From Mangifera indica (lineage: Eukaryota > Streptophyta > Magnoliopsida > Sapindales > Anacardiaceae), in the NCBI RefSeq assembly GCF_011075055.1, contig NC_058141.1:15137639-15201638 (forward strand): a stretch of 64,000 bases of DNA, written 5' to 3'. Position 1 is the stretch's first letter, and the number at the start of each line of letters is the position of its first letter. The position numbers and the translations under genes were made by a program. Below the pieces are notes generated by a model. It searched no databases. It saw only the letters and a program-made list of their open reading frames with translations, and was not told the origin of the DNA. Positions 1-16,587 of the stretch are shown here, one piece after another.

Positions 1-225
1 GATGGTGCTGAAATTTCGAGCAAGAAGAGGAAGGAGGGGGATAAAGGGAAAGCTGAGAAACTACTGAAGAAGGTAGCCAAGGTGAAGAAAGATGATAATA
101 TTAAGAAGATGAAAAAAGTGGACGATGTCAAACAAAAGAAGAAAAACAAAGAAGGGTTGTCCTTGAAGAAAGGCAGGGAAGATTATAGTGGAAAAAAGGA
201 GAAGAAGAGCCGGCCTGGGAAGTAG
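1..225 (+). CDS. 3' end of a gene with a lysine-rich C-terminal tail
   Basis: Frame 1 is open from the first base to a TAG at 223-225 and encodes 74 residues, about 40% lysine, with clusters such as KKRKEGDKGK and KKMKKVDDVKQKKK. The tail ends KKEKKSRPGK. Such tails occur in nucleolar, ribosome-biogenesis and chromatin proteins and probably carry nuclear or nucleolar localisation signals. No fold or catalytic motif is visible, so I give no specific function. The rest of the gene lies upstream of the window. Bases 226 to about 620 look like its 3' UTR, being AT-rich without a coherent reading frame. Confidence 0.7.
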   Translation, partial: DGAEISSKKRKEGDKGKAEKLLKKVAKVKKDDNIKKMKKVDDVKQKKKNKEGLSLKKGREDYSGKKEKKSRPGK

Positions 226-3200
226 AAGGAAAGGAAAGCAAAGAAAGAGGCGGTACCATAATGATTTATGGTAGTTATCAAAGCTTGTGGGAGAGAATTC
301 CTTGAATCATTCACTACAGGTTGGACTTACAGAAGAGCAAGAATGGTTGTCTGGACTTCTGTCAGATTTTGTTTAAATTTATAGAACGGTATTTTTGCTG
401 TATTCCTTTTCATGATTTGATGAATATTGAAGATCTTGAAATTAGGCAGTCAGCAAAATTTTGTATCTTCATTATGAGAGCTACTGAATTTTATGTTTTA
501 ATTTTGATGTAATTTTAGTTCTTTGTTTTGCTTTTTCGTTCAGAATTCCAGTATGGTCGCTGTTGGGAAACTCTTGTCCTTTTAAATCCTATTTCTGTTT
601 GACACTATCTAAAATAGAATAAATGATGATTTTTTTAGTCTTGGAATCGTATGCATAGTCCTCCCAAGAACTAAGCTAATTTAGTTAATGAAATTAATGC
701 AAGATTAGTTAGGCTAAATTTCTTATTGTTGCCGAGATGTGCTACTAATATTTCTGATGTCCTTTGGCCTTACAAATTTTGTATGATTAGGGAAAGGAGG
801 AATATATTTCCCGTTGGCTTATCACGTTTCAGTTGGAACAGACCATTGTTTTATTGTGGAATGGTGGATCTACAGCACACGAGAAGTCACCTTTTGATAC
901 ATTCCTAAAGACATGGCTATACTTTATTTGAAAAGCCCAATGGCTATTTTCCACCCAAACTTTGCTGAAATGACAGTTAGTCGCCTCTATCAACCTCTAC
1001 ACTCTCATCTTCATCTGTCCCCAAATTTGAAATATCGAACCCTCAAATAGCCCCCCAATCTTCATGTGTAAAGATGTGGAAGATATAAAAGATACATAGT
1101 CCTTACAGTTTGACTTCAGCACTATCAGGATTGCCATAAATAATTTTTTTGATGATAAGTTATTCATGGGTGATTCAAGAGTTGTGGTTTGTTAAAGTGG
1201 CTCTGCTAATCAATTAATAATTAACCATGACCCTCATGTTGAAAGAAGATGAAGTTTTGGTAGAAAGGGTGGAGAGACTTGCGAAGGTTGAGGGTGATTT
1301 GGTGTTTGTGTTTTGCTAGTATGATTAAGTTAATAGAGGTGTCCTTGGGTGAGTTGTTGCTGGTAGGAGAAGGAAAGAAAAGGGGGAAAGGGTCGTGTTA
1401 AGTATAGGGATCCGGAAGTGCAGCAGTTGACTAAATTCAGTGAGATAGAGATTTTGTTCCCTCTAAAATGGTGCTATGTCTATGTTAAAAATGATACCCA
1501 TGGAGTTTTTTGGGCATCTCATGTTACATTGCAATGCGCGCACTGTATTTGGAGGGTAAGAAACAATGGCATTTATTAGTACAAACAGAAATTGCGGCAA
1601 TGGATCAAGCGTCGTTTCTATTTATGCCCCATTCAAAATGTAGACGTTTGAAGCTCCTGCATTGTAGGTGCAGATGCATGGCAGAAGGTTCATAGATTTC
1701 GGCAGACAGTGATTGGGTTTCAGCAATGTTTCCTGTTGCTGTTGCAATGTGGAACAGGAATATTATAAAGGAAGACCATAATGATCAATCTTTTTCATGC
1801 TATCAAATAGCAAGTGTTATCTTCCTTTGGTGCTATAGTCTACTGAGTTCTGATGGTGTTCAGTATGCTTATTGATGTATGTCCCTGGTTGCAGTTGTAA
1901 TTTCCTTTAAAAAATTTTATATATTATTTATGTAAATATATAGTTAATTAATTATTAAGTTTATGTTTTTTATAAATTTTAAGTATGGAGTTGATGTAGT
2001 TCCTGTGTCAATTGTATTGTTTTATAATTCATTATCAAACCTCTGTTTTCAACAATTTAGTATGCCTAACTAGCTTAAGCACTTTGGAGGTGGGAAATAT
2101 ACTTGATTCAACTTGAAATGTTTCTATCCATAATTTCCAGCAAGAACAGTACTCATTTGCATTATTTAGGAAGAAGACAAGTTAAACCAGGAAAATCATG
2201 AGCCTATTTTAACAGACTTGCCAACTAAACTTCGAGTTTAGACAAGTTAACATGTCTTTACGGGGTTGTATGCGTGGTTGATGCTTTAACCGTAATCCCA
2301 AGTAGTTCTAAATTGGAAGATAATTCTGGGATAGGTTTGGCCTTGTCCTTGTGGGTTGTGGCCGGCGGTGCCAAACTCTGCATTATTATGGAGACTGAAG
2401 TGAAGACCTACCAACTGAAGTTGAGGCTTTAATTCCATTAATTAAAGAATTTATGGCACAAAGATAAAGGTCGGCGGAATGGGGACCGGCGACTTTTACA
2501 TTGGAAGTTGAAATTCCCGCTCACGTCAAAGCAAAAGCCACCTCCCCAAATGTGAAGCAAATAAAATAAATTTTCACGTCTAATTTTCATAATAAGTGAC
2601 ACAGATAGAAAGAGATTTTATGAAAAAAAAACAAATTGAATGAATTTAGTCAAGAGGAATTTTAACAAGTTGAAGGACGAAAATGTGGAGAAATTGAAAT
2701 ATGAAAGGTTAAGATTGATAGTGAAATTTAATATTTTGTTTGATCCTCTTGTTATAGAAGGATAAAAGGGGATTTTTCCTCTTATTTGGACATACAAAAA
2801 CTTTGAACCCATAAATTCTCTTTAATCTCCAACATCTTTTTTCTGTGCTTTAAGTGTTTTTAAGAATTTTTTCATGGTGGAGGGTAGGCTTGATTCAATT
2901 CATCATAATAGAAGAGTAGTATTTGTTTTGTTACTCTCGCCATTGTATATAGAAAATAGATTTCGTACTAATTCTTATATACCCAAATGAAAAAATAGGA
3001 AAATTCATGAACAGAAACCTCGGCTTTTAATTTATTTTAAATTTTTTTACCAGTTTTGTGAATCATATTAAAAGTTTTTTTAAACTCACAATCCTAAAAT
3101 TGGTATGGTAATTTTGTATTAAGTTTGTATTATAATTCAGTTATATGTATTTACCGTGACAGAGATTAAATTTGCTGTTTGCTTAGCAAGATAAACCTTC

Positions 3201-3628
3201 AAATGTCATTGTTTGTATACGATATGTATCTACCATTCGTTGTCTTCTTTGTAAAAGATGTTTCAACAACCAGGCAATCGCTTTAGTCATGAGATCGGAA
3301 TTCCCATCTCCCATTCTAAACCTGCTCTTCAATTTCAAACACTTTCATCCCTTAGTCTTCCTGTTACAATAGTTGAGTAAATTTTTAATGGATATTTTTA
3401 TTCGTAAGGGTATCTGTCAAAGCCTTGTAGTTTTTTGTGTTTGAACTCTTTGTTTTTTTTCCAAAAAAGTTTAAAGTAATGATAAAGGAGGGGGTCTTGT
3501 GAGCTGGAATACTTCGAAGAGAAGGAATTAGATAACTACTGCCAGTCTGCGACAAATATATGAGTTGAAGAGGAAAAAAGAAATATTTTTCTTGTTTTGT
3601 ATTATTAGTTTGGACAGACTATTACCAA
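226..3628. other. Gene-free stretch: 3' UTR and AT-rich intergenic DNA
   Basis: No reading frame here has coding character; the short open frames are isolated and lack recognisable motifs. Around 932-960 there is a fragment resembling the end of the GGCCAAA fold-back family found elsewhere in the window (a CTATTTTCCACCCAA-type segment), followed by CT-rich sequence. I could not find its other end. The last few hundred bases presumably hold the promoter and 5' UTR of the acidic-protein gene at 3629. Confidence 0.5.
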
Positions 3629-4590
3629 ATGGAAGAATCTTCAAACGGGAAACTAGAGCAGATCCAGAAAGTGGAGTCACAGGAGGAGGATAAGAAAATA
3701 GTTGTTGAAGAGTTAGGAGAGGTTCAAGGTGACGCTGAATCAGTGAGAGAAATTGTTGATAATCGGAATCCTGAGTCTGCAAATGTTGACCGTGATGATC
3801 CTCAGGTTGTAGATTCAAGAGAATTGGAGGAGGAGAAAACGATAATCGACTCAGTTGTTGATCCAAATGAGCCAGAGGCTTCCCTTGCAAAAGAGTTAAC
3901 TGAGGATGCTGAAGTAGCAGTTGAGATGTCAGAGGCTCATGGTGATATTGCTGAATCAGAATCTAAGGAAACTGAAGTCAGAATTTCGCAGTCTTTGGAG
4001 GAGAGCAACTGTGTTTCTGCTGATGAAACAAATGACTTATCCACTGAGGAAGAAACTTTGCCTTCTGATGATGAGAAAAATGAGGTTTCTCAAGCTGTGA
4101 CAGAGACGATTGGGGAAATAATTTTGCCCTCTTCTGAGGAGAATAGCGAGGCTCCTCCAGTTATAACTGATATTGTGTCCAAGGGAATTGAGGAAACAAA
4201 ATTGCCAGTTTTGGAACAGCATACTGAGGAATCATCCAAGGGAAAAGTTGATGAACTAAACCAGGCAATGGCAAATTCAGGAACTGTTGACGACACCTGT
4301 AATCCCCCTGAATTGGCCAACGAGCCTGAGACTATTCCTGGAAGCACTGGAAATCCGGTATATAACTTAGCTTGAATTAAACCATCATAGATTGAATGAA
4401 AAAAATAATAATAATATTCTTTGCATATTGTTAGTATTAATGTTTGAGCCAATGCTAAATCTTTATTATAGTCTATTGAATACTGTGTCTTTGACAGCCT
4501 AGTATATCTTTGACTCAGGGCAATTTCCGACCAACTTCATGGAGAAGCTGCTGTGGACTTCTTGACATTCTGCGTCGCTCTGATAGATAA
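3629..4590 (+). CDS. Acidic plant protein with a C-terminal SWRSCCGLLDILRR motif, two exons
   Basis: Proposed exons are 3629-4357 and 4519-4590, giving 266 residues. The first exon is open beyond the splice site only as far as TGA at 4373. Splicing CCG|GTATAT to TTGACTCAG|GGC keeps phase 0 and adds GNFRPTSWRSCCGLLDILRR plus SDR before TAA. Exon 1 is highly acidic (Glu/Asp rich, e.g. ESQEEDKKIVVEE) with little predicted structure, apparently disordered. I recall similar Trp-Arg-Ser-Cys-Cys-Gly-Leu tails closing small acidic plant proteins of unknown role; the paired cysteines could be lipidated or bind metal, which is inference. No signal peptide or membrane span is seen. The gene stands alone between a lysine-rich gene end and the PMD gene. 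Confidence 0.75.
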
Positions 4591-6779
4591 ATTGAAGTGG
4601 TTGATCTACTATCATGCACACTTATATTAATTTCCCAGTGTTTAGACTCTAGAGTCTCTTTTATATCGATTGTAAAATCTGCATGATTTTTAGTTGTATT
4701 TCCTATAACAAGGTAATTCTAAAAGCCTTGCTTTCGATTTCAGAAAATAATTGAAAAGGATTCAAAAAATGAACTTGGCGATTGTGAATGAGAAATAGGG
4801 AAAGATTTACATAAAGCAGGAGAGTATGTAAGTTGTGGTGATCAACTATGGACTGTGGATTATGGTCCCAGTAGATTGTGTTTTCTATCCATCAATTGAG
4901 GATGAAAATTTATGGGTTTTTTTCTTTTCATGATACAATTGTAATTTTAAGATTCTATTTTTGAAACGAATGGAAGACTGGGCCTGAAGTTGACAGGAAA
5001 ATTAATTTAATTTAATGTTTCAAGTGAAGTGATTGGAACAGAGCAGCAGAGACCGCATCTTATCCCCATATAAACAGTTTGAGATCCGGAGATTTACTCT
5101 GAAAAGATATTTACGATATTTACGTTAGCCCTGCCATCTCCATCAGCTCCTGCTTTCTTTTTCTTTCCCCGTAAACAGCTTCTCGGCAAGTGCCGTCGGA
5201 GCAGAAAGCTTGAAGAATCCCACATTATGTTGTAAATTTAAAACTGTGTACTGTAATTTTTGTTGTTTCTATCACTTTTGCCTACTTTCGGTCGATTGAT
5301 ATTTTCTTCGTCTCATTTATGATGATTTTAATCAAGCAATTGTTGGAAAACATCAACTTTATTTTCGTGTTTATTAATTTAACTATGAATGATATGACAT
5401 CAATCATTTTTAGATGAACATGAAGTATCATTGGTTTTCAGCACCTAGCTGTCCTGCACAATTAACAAACTGGAAATGTGTTTGTATGTCAACCCAAATC
5501 CAAACAAAAGTCAGTTCACAAAGATGATGAGTTTGCTGTAAAAGTTAGGGATGAAAAAGAGATAAAAGTAAAAAGAATCATAAAAGAAGGAAAAAAGAAA
5601 GAAAATTCACCAAAAATCAAAAAGATAAATCTATTGTTGACTCCCTCAATTTCAATTTATTCGAACCTAAAATTGAACCGGCTTGAATCCACTACCATCT
5701 AGTGGTAGGAACCATCGTAGATGGTAACAGTAGCAACTTCCAAGGCTGAAAACCTTCCACTGTATTTGGGCCATAGCCACACAACAAAGAGAATAATGAC
5801 GAATCTAGTTTTGAGTTGACTATTTGATAGAGAAATCCACTGAGAGGTCAACCTTACAAAATAGATATCCAAAGGCAGACCGAGAAACTATTTAAAACTA
5901 CAGAAAAGATAAGGCGATTTATGAGCAAAGTCCAAAAAATAGAGAACATTTGCCAACTACCATCAGAACCAACATAGAGCTATTCAACTGTATCTATATT
6001 GATTGGAAGATGAACATCTAAAATCTAGTTGAAAGGACAAAACACCGTGGTTCTGAAAAATAGTAAATTTGAGCTAGTGAACTAGAAAATCAAAGAAACA
6101 AATTGCTTCCCTAGCAAATCCACCTCCAGCGTATAGGTCTCAAACATGATCCAAAAGACGGACCTCATGAAAAAAGTGTGCCCATCAAAGCATCTGGTGT
6201 GTAACAGTGGTAGACGGTTAAACAACAGTGAAATGCAATTAGTTCTTTTCTTATTGGGCAAGGACTGGTTTCTCTTTGATGGCAAGATAAACTTCTCCAA
6301 GCCGTCCGGACAATATACGCATAAACTATAAAATCCAATATATGCTACTTCGCTGCATGAAAAATACAGAAAACAGGGCAACTAAGCCACCTAATTGGTG
6401 CTGTCCATACAGAAATTCCCCTGAATCAAACAGTTGCGGAAAATTCATGTTGGAATTTAAAAATATCCAGTCCAAAAGCAAAGGAAACTACACATACTAA
6501 TGTGGCAAAACACAGTGATTCATCAATAGGAAATCCAAGTCTAACACTACACTCAGCGAACAAAATATTATAACGACTCTTCTGAAAACTAAATAGAATG
6601 ATTTAGTATTCTCAACAAAACGAGTCAACTAGTAATCAAGCACCAAAACACCCCAAAAATCATCAACTTAAGCCAAGCTTATACCGGGTTCAAAAATAGT
6701 GCCTGGCCAAAAAAATAAAACATAAATTATATTAATCAAAACTGAAAGTTCATCGCTTACCCGCGACCCATATATGCAA
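4591..6779. other. Intergenic DNA between the acidic-protein gene and the PMD gene
   Basis: The first part should hold the 3' UTR of the upstream plus-strand gene, and the last several hundred bases the 3' UTR of the minus-strand PMD gene, so the two genes converge. A lysine-rich open frame at 5478-5702 has low-complexity composition and no homology I recognise, so I treat it as chance. No transposon ends or RNA genes were found. Confidence 0.5.
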
Positions 6780-7658
6780 TCATCTCCGCCGCGCATAGCA
6801 AACACCAACCACAGCAACGGCAACAACAGAAGCAGTCGCAGCCACAACCGGCCATTGCATGTTTAAACTCTTCCGTCCATCATCAACAGAGAGTTTGAAA
6901 TCCCTCACATTCCCATTAAAACCGTCCAACTTATTCTCCTTCAGTCCACTAATAAGGGTCTTCGCCTCCTCAATTTCTTCCTCCAACTCAGAAATCTTGA
7001 CCTCCATTTCCTTGGATTTGCTTTCAGTTTCCTTCAAACTTTCTTCCACTGACTTCCTTTCAACCTTAATAATATCCAATTCAGACTCCAAATCATTGAC
7101 TTTCTTCTTAAACCCACTGAGTTCCCTTTCTTTCTCATTAATTTTTTCCCTCATTTCCTCCTCAACTCTCACCCTTTTATTCTTCTCTTCCAATTCCCTC
7201 ACTTCCAGAGTCCCAAATTTTCTTTCCAACTCCCTCACTTTCTTCTCATTATCAGCTTTCTCAGTCTTCAAACCATCAATTTCTTTCTCTAATACCTCCA
7301 ATTTCACTCCCTTTTCTTCCAAACTCTTCTTCAACTCTGCCGCCTCAACACTCGCTTCATCCCCTTCGCTCGTCACCGTGATTAGTTCATGTTGAAGTCT
7401 GGCAACCTCAGTTTCCAATTCCAAAGCTCGAGCAGCAATTGATTCGAAAACTTTCTGATCCTCTTCAGATCCTTCAATATCAATATTTAGTTTTTTAATT
7501 CTCTCCTTCATTTCTCGGTTCTCTTTCTCCAGAGCTTCCGTTTTTATCGACAGTTCAGCTATTTTGTTGTCTTGATCCAGATCGTAGAAACTCTCCGCCG
7601 TCTGATTCGCTGTTTCAGTTGATGCAACGCCGTTGAGAATAGCCTCTGGCTCTGCCAT
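6780..7658 (-). CDS. PMD2: Peroxisomal and mitochondrial division factor (PMD1/PMD2-like), tail-anchored coiled coil
   Basis: One intronless frame encodes 292 residues starting MAEPEAILNG. Residues from about 27 to 245 are almost continuous heptad-type coiled coil rich in Glu and Lys. Residues about 269-287 form a single hydrophobic span (VVAATASVVAVAVVGVCYA) followed by a basic RRR end, the layout of a tail-anchored outer-membrane protein. This matches the plant PMD1/PMD2 family, which promotes division and shaping of peroxisomes and mitochondria independently of dynamin-related proteins; the Arabidopsis proteins are slightly longer, about 320 residues. A perfect ACCACGTGGT palindrome lies about 210 bp upstream. 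The symbol is uncertain between the two paralogues; I chose PMD2 because GPAT1, its neighbour in Arabidopsis as I recall, is also in this window. Confidence 0.85.
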   Translation of the reverse strand: MAEPEAILNGVASTETANQTAESFYDLDQDNKIAELSIKTEALEKENREMKERIKKLNIDIEGSEEDQKVFESIAARALELETEVARLQHELITVTSEGDEASVEAAELKKSLEEKGVKLEVLEKEIDGLKTEKADNEKKVRELERKFGTLEVRELEEKNKRVRVEEEMREKINEKERELSGFKKKVNDLESELDIIKVERKSVEESLKETESKSKEMEVKISELEEEIEEAKTLISGLKENKLDGFNGNVRDFKLSVDDGRKSLNMQWPVVAATASVVAVAVVGVCYARRR

Positions 7659-7867
7659 TGTTTACAATGATCCTGCGAAAACAACAAAAGCGTTATTCAA
7701 AGCTTAAAGTTTTCCTTGGCAAACAAACAGACAGATAACACACAAAAGCTCCACCTCTCCTTTAGGTTAGGGTTTCTGATTCCTGAATTCAGGGAATGAG
7801 AGGTATATGTTAGTGAATGTGTGATGAAAAATCAACGATTGCTGATTATCAATTGATGTGTATGGCC

Positions 7868-7877
7868 ACCACGTGGT
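7868..7877. promoter_or_regulatory. G-box palindrome ACCACGTGGT upstream of the PMD gene
   Basis: A perfect 10-bp palindrome with the CACGTG core sits about 210 bp upstream of the PMD start codon. CACGTG is the binding core of plant bZIP and bHLH (PIF-type) factors. Position and symmetry suggest a working light- or ABA-responsive site, but a single short site can arise by chance. Confidence 0.4.
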
Positions 7878-8655
7878 TTACTGTGTGGACTCTTCAGCTT
7901 TTAGCCCATTAACCGAACAGGCCCAAAAGTTAATATCAAAACCATTTAACTATTTATTTTTTTAAATTATTATATCATTTTAATTTTTTTTCACTTTTAT
8001 TATTCTCTCAATTCTATTAAATTTAAAAAATTACCATCAATGACTGAACTTGTATTAAAGGATCCATTCAATCAAATTCATATAAAATCAAAGCATTATA
8101 AGATACTGTTTTTTTTTTTAATAGGTGGTAATTTTGGTGGGTTAAATTTAAATGGGTATTGGTTGTGATCTTCCAATGAGCTAGAATGGATAGAGATTGT
8201 GCTTTTTTAGTTGATAAGACTTTTAAAAAATTATTAACAAAATTGATAGGATATTAAAATTTAAAAAAATATTAAATTTAAATTTTTATTACATATATAA
8301 TATCATGGTTTGGTTTTAATTATAACATGCATAATTAAATATATTAAATATATTATTTTATAATTTAATAATTTTAAATTAAAAATAAAATAATTTTTAA
8401 TATATATAAATATTTATTTATTTATATATCAAAATAAATACATACCATATTAATCGGTTAAAAGCCCGGTGAGCGGAAAGAATACGTTTGTCTCCAAGCA
8501 AGAGCTAGTTGTATCCGTGTCAGAAAGCAAGAATAAAATGGTAAAGCCCAAGAATGAGTGAGAACTTTTATGTCGCCAAGACAACAATAATTTGCCCCAA
8601 ACAGGGTAAATCTTCAGTGTCCTTTTCTCTATATTTTAGTTTGCTATTATAACAT

Positions 8656-9413
8656 GGCCAAAGGACTATTTCCCACCCAAGGATTATTATTTTCTCATGT
8701 ATCCTCTTTTAACTTTAAAAATCTCAAATATTTATCTATAAATAATTAAAATTAATATTAATAAGAGTAAAATCATTATTTTATCTATAATATTAAAAAT
8801 AAACTAAAATATAATCTTTTTTTTCCTCTCCTAAATTTTAAAAACTAAAAGTTTTTCCTCAATCGAAGTTTTAAAAAATTACAGTTTTCCCCTTGGATTT
8901 GGTTTCCAAATCTCTGGCGCTAAATCCAACAATATTGCCGATTGTCTATCCCTCTCGAAGCTTCCTCTTCCTCTGACAGTCTTCCTCCACCCATTTGAAC
9001 CCCTGTTCGACGTCAATCTTCTTCTAAAAGATGAAAAGCTTCATCGGGGAAGACGAAGCTCTTCGTCTCCCATCGTCTTTCAAACCTCATTTGATACTGA
9101 TTAGATGTCCAAATAGGTAGAGAGATACCGTTAGAGAGAAAGAAAACTTCGAGAGAGATAAACGATCGACAACAGCATCGGATTTATAATCGAAGATCTG
9201 AAAACCAAACCCTAGAGAGAAACTGTCATTTTTTTAAACTTAGGTTAAGAGAAAATTTTTAGTTTTTAAAGTTTAGGGAGAAAAAAGAAATAAAATTTTA
9301 AGAGATTAAAATTTATTAATTTTAAATGCTCATAAGTAGGTATTTGAATTTTCAAAATAAAAAAATATATATAAAAAAACAGCAATCATTGGGTGGGAAA
9401 TAGCCCTTTGGCC
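8656..9413. mobile_element. GGCCAAA-family fold-back MULE-like element, copy 1
   Basis: The left end is GGCCAAAGGACTATTTCCCA; the right end, read on the other strand, is GGCCAAAGGGCTATTTCCCA. The element is 758 bp and lies between 9-bp near-duplicates TTATAACAT and TTATAATAT, the size typical of Mutator-like insertions. The arms are imperfect inverted repeats of several hundred bases, for example the ATTTTAAAAACTAAAAGTTT and TAGTTTTTAAAGTTTAGG regions. The centre holds GAAGACGAAGCTCTTCGTC, a small hairpin. It encodes no transposase. Confidence 0.8.
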
Positions 9414-9731
9414 TTATAATATTCTTTGTAACATTTAGGAAACCAAACCCAATCACAAAAATTCCTAGGCTCCTAGCTGTCAACATTAAAACTACTTTCA
9501 TTAAAAAAGGAAGATCAGTTCATATTCCAATATTCCTACCATTACTATTCATCCTCTTCCTTCTCATTGCTGTATTGCACCGAGAAGTGTCAATTGTCGA
9601 AATAAAATACCATAAACAAAATAAGAATAAAAAGGAATACTTTTGCTCCCAACCCAACAATACTGATTGGCAAAAGAAATTTAAAGCAGATAAAATTGGT
9701 AATGAAGTAATGACATAATTAATCGTCATCA

Positions 9732-10148
9732 TCAACCTCCAAATTTCCTCTTCTCCTTCTCCAGGCCCTGAACAAAACTAACAAGAGCTTTCATGGCTTT
9801 AATCTGACATTGTAAAGCCAATATATAGCCAGCTGTCTCTTCAAACAATTTATCAACCCCTAGTGATTCTCCTCCAGGTACAATCCTTTGCAATACCACA
9901 ATCTTTCTTTCCACTTCACCTATCTCATCTTCGCCGTCGTCTTCTTTTCTATCAAAAACCTCCGTGTCTCTTCTCTTCCTCCGCTCACAGCTACCACTAC
10001 TAGCAGTTTCACCTCTCTTGCTACACCGACAACTACAATCACGCTCATGCACTGCAGCTTCACCTTTCATGTGGGTTTTCGTTTTTATTTTTCTTTCACT
10101 CTTCCGAAATTTGGGCATGGAGGCTGTTGAGCTTAGCGCGTTCTCCAT
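9732..10148 (-). CDS. PAR1: PAR1/PAR2-type atypical HLH transcription cofactor
   Basis: A single exon encodes 138 residues, MENALSSTAS to EKEKRKFGG. The N-terminal half is basic and low complexity with a Cys-rich patch (CSCRCSKRGE). An HLH region spans about residues 78-130: helix 1 VERKIVVLQRIVPGG, loop ESLGVDKL, helix 2 FEETAGYILALQCQIKAMKA. There is no canonical basic DNA-binding region with the E-box-reading Glu/Arg. The motif and the -KFGG end match Arabidopsis PAR1/PAR2, phytochrome-regulated repressors of shade avoidance that act by heterodimerising with bHLH factors such as PIFs. Arabidopsis PAR1 is about 118 residues. The neighbours PMD and MPK20 fit this assignment. Upstream sequence carries CACATG/CATGTG E-box-like motifs near 10628-10672. 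Confidence 0.88.
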   Translation of the reverse strand: MENALSSTASMPKFRKSERKIKTKTHMKGEAAVHERDCSCRCSKRGETASSGSCERRKRRDTEVFDRKEDDGEDEIGEVERKIVVLQRIVPGGESLGVDKLFEETAGYILALQCQIKAMKALVSFVQGLEKEKRKFGG

Positions 10149-11884
10149 ACTAATACACCAGACCAGAGAAAACGAGGAAGCTTGAGAGAGAGAATGAGAA
10201 GTAGGGTTATGTTTATGAGTTATGACCTCAGCAGTGAGATTGTCGAGTTAAGTACGAGAAGAAATGGCGTCAAATTTCTGTCGAGCTCTAGAAATGTCAA
10301 TGCCAACGAAGCTTGGGTCCACCGAGTTTGGGCTTTGCGAGGCCTGCTTTTGGTTTCGCGTAGAGATGTACATTCACTCGCCTATCAGATCGCGTGGTGA
10401 TTGTGAGCTAATGAGTGCTTGCATGTGGCATTATGATGAGTATGGTATAACAGTTCTTCCTCTTCCACACGGAAGATGGGAAAAAGTGTTACGCGCAATG
10501 AAGAAGGGGGTGGAAGAGCGTGTGAGGATCAGTGGAGTGAATGTAGCTTGATAGATACAAATAGAGAAAAGAGAAAATTAAAAAAGGGGCCCACAAAACA
10601 AATGGGGGGAAAAAGAGAGAGAGGGAGCACATGTTAGCACATGATTTTCTTGAACCCAACACCACCCATGTGCATTCTTTCTCCTATGATCTTAATCACT
10701 AAGTTAGCATGACTGACACGTAAAAACTTTATGAAGGGGGTCCCATCTACTACTCTGGAGCCCCTCAAGGGTAGATTGGCTGGTCATGGGATGGAGGTGG
10801 CGGTGGTGATGGAGGAGGTGGTGGTGGTGGGAATGGTGTTTCCAAGAAGGAAACAAATGGCACAGCACAGGGATTGCGGGAGAGATACTGCGTGTTGGGC
10901 ATCCGGGACTCAATGCAATCAGACCCACGTAATCTTTTGTTGCTTTTACGCACCACATTTTGTTTTAATTTATTAATTGTTCTTGGATCCAATGGAATCC
11001 ATCCTTCCGGACCCACCATAACTCACAATGTTATTTTTATTTTTTCTGATTATATGTTATATTCTTTGTTTCTTGGAGAGTCCGTATGTACCTGTTTCAA
11101 GTACAAGATCATCCACATATGGACATAACCAACAATATCTTATCATTAATAATATTAATTGCATCCAAATGAATGGCCAAATGGCTTCTTAAGCACACAA
11201 ATGACAAATCCAAGATAACAATAACGAGCAAGGGAGATGAGAACCATTGGACAAAGTGGCATGGGGGACCCTAATTCAAAAGTCGAGGTGGTTGAATTCA
11301 GCAATAACGGACACATGCATCACATATTCCCATCTTAATTGCTGTTGTGGATTGTCTTATAAAAAAAACATTACATGTTAGCGCTTTCACTTTCGAACAT
11401 TACTTTGGTGAATACTGTCCTCTTATATTTCCTCGTAATGTAGTCGATTAATACAACACAGAACAAATAAAACCAATACTTTGACACAATTTAGTTGTCA
11501 ACCAATCATGTCTGCTTGCACTGCATAACATCCTTGTATAAATTACAACCTACCATATATGTAAGCCCTTTTTCTTATTTTATCATGAAAAAAAATGAAC
11601 TGTGCGAAATAGAGTGAGTGATATTTCTGTCATGGGTTGAATGTATATTTTCACTAACATATAGTCTTTCCCAAAACCAAGCTTTAACTGGCACCTAACT
11701 CCACCTGAGAAAGCTAGATATATCAAAGACAGGACACCCCAGATCCTCAGCTTCTTTTTACACATCCTAACTTACAATCCTACCTTTCTACTCGTCTCCA
11801 TATTTTTATAGGAACACTCCACTAATAGGGATTGCTCTACTCAGCCAAACTGTTACACCACTGCCTCTGATTCTAATCCTTTCT
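10149..11884. other. PAR1 upstream region and MPK20 3' flank
   Basis: About 1.7 kb lies between two minus-strand genes. The part near 10149 should be the 5' UTR and promoter of the PAR1-like gene. It has CT-rich and GA-rich stretches, CACATG/CATGTG E-box-like sites near 10628-10672, and a GGT/GGA-rich tract at about 10795-10850 that makes overlapping spurious open frames. The part near 11800 is the 3' UTR of the MPK20-like gene. I see no further gene. Confidence 0.5.

Positions 11885-16587
<4,703 letters not shown>

Noticed and set aside
3528..3890. 120-residue minus-strand frame opposite the acidic protein
   Set aside because: The plus strand has the better start, splice pattern and conserved tail; the minus frame is its shadow.
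5478..5702. Lysine-rich 74-residue frame
   Set aside because: Low complexity, no neighbours supporting it, and no conserved motif; A-rich DNA gives such frames often.
6859..7395. 178-residue Ser/Leu-rich open frame on the plus strand
   Set aside because: It is the antisense shadow of the PMD coiled coil; the composition is what Glu/Lys codons give in reverse.
10704..11019. His/Pro-rich and Gly/Val-rich frames upstream of PAR1
   Set aside because: They come from a GGT/GGA low-complexity tract in upstream DNA and have no family features.
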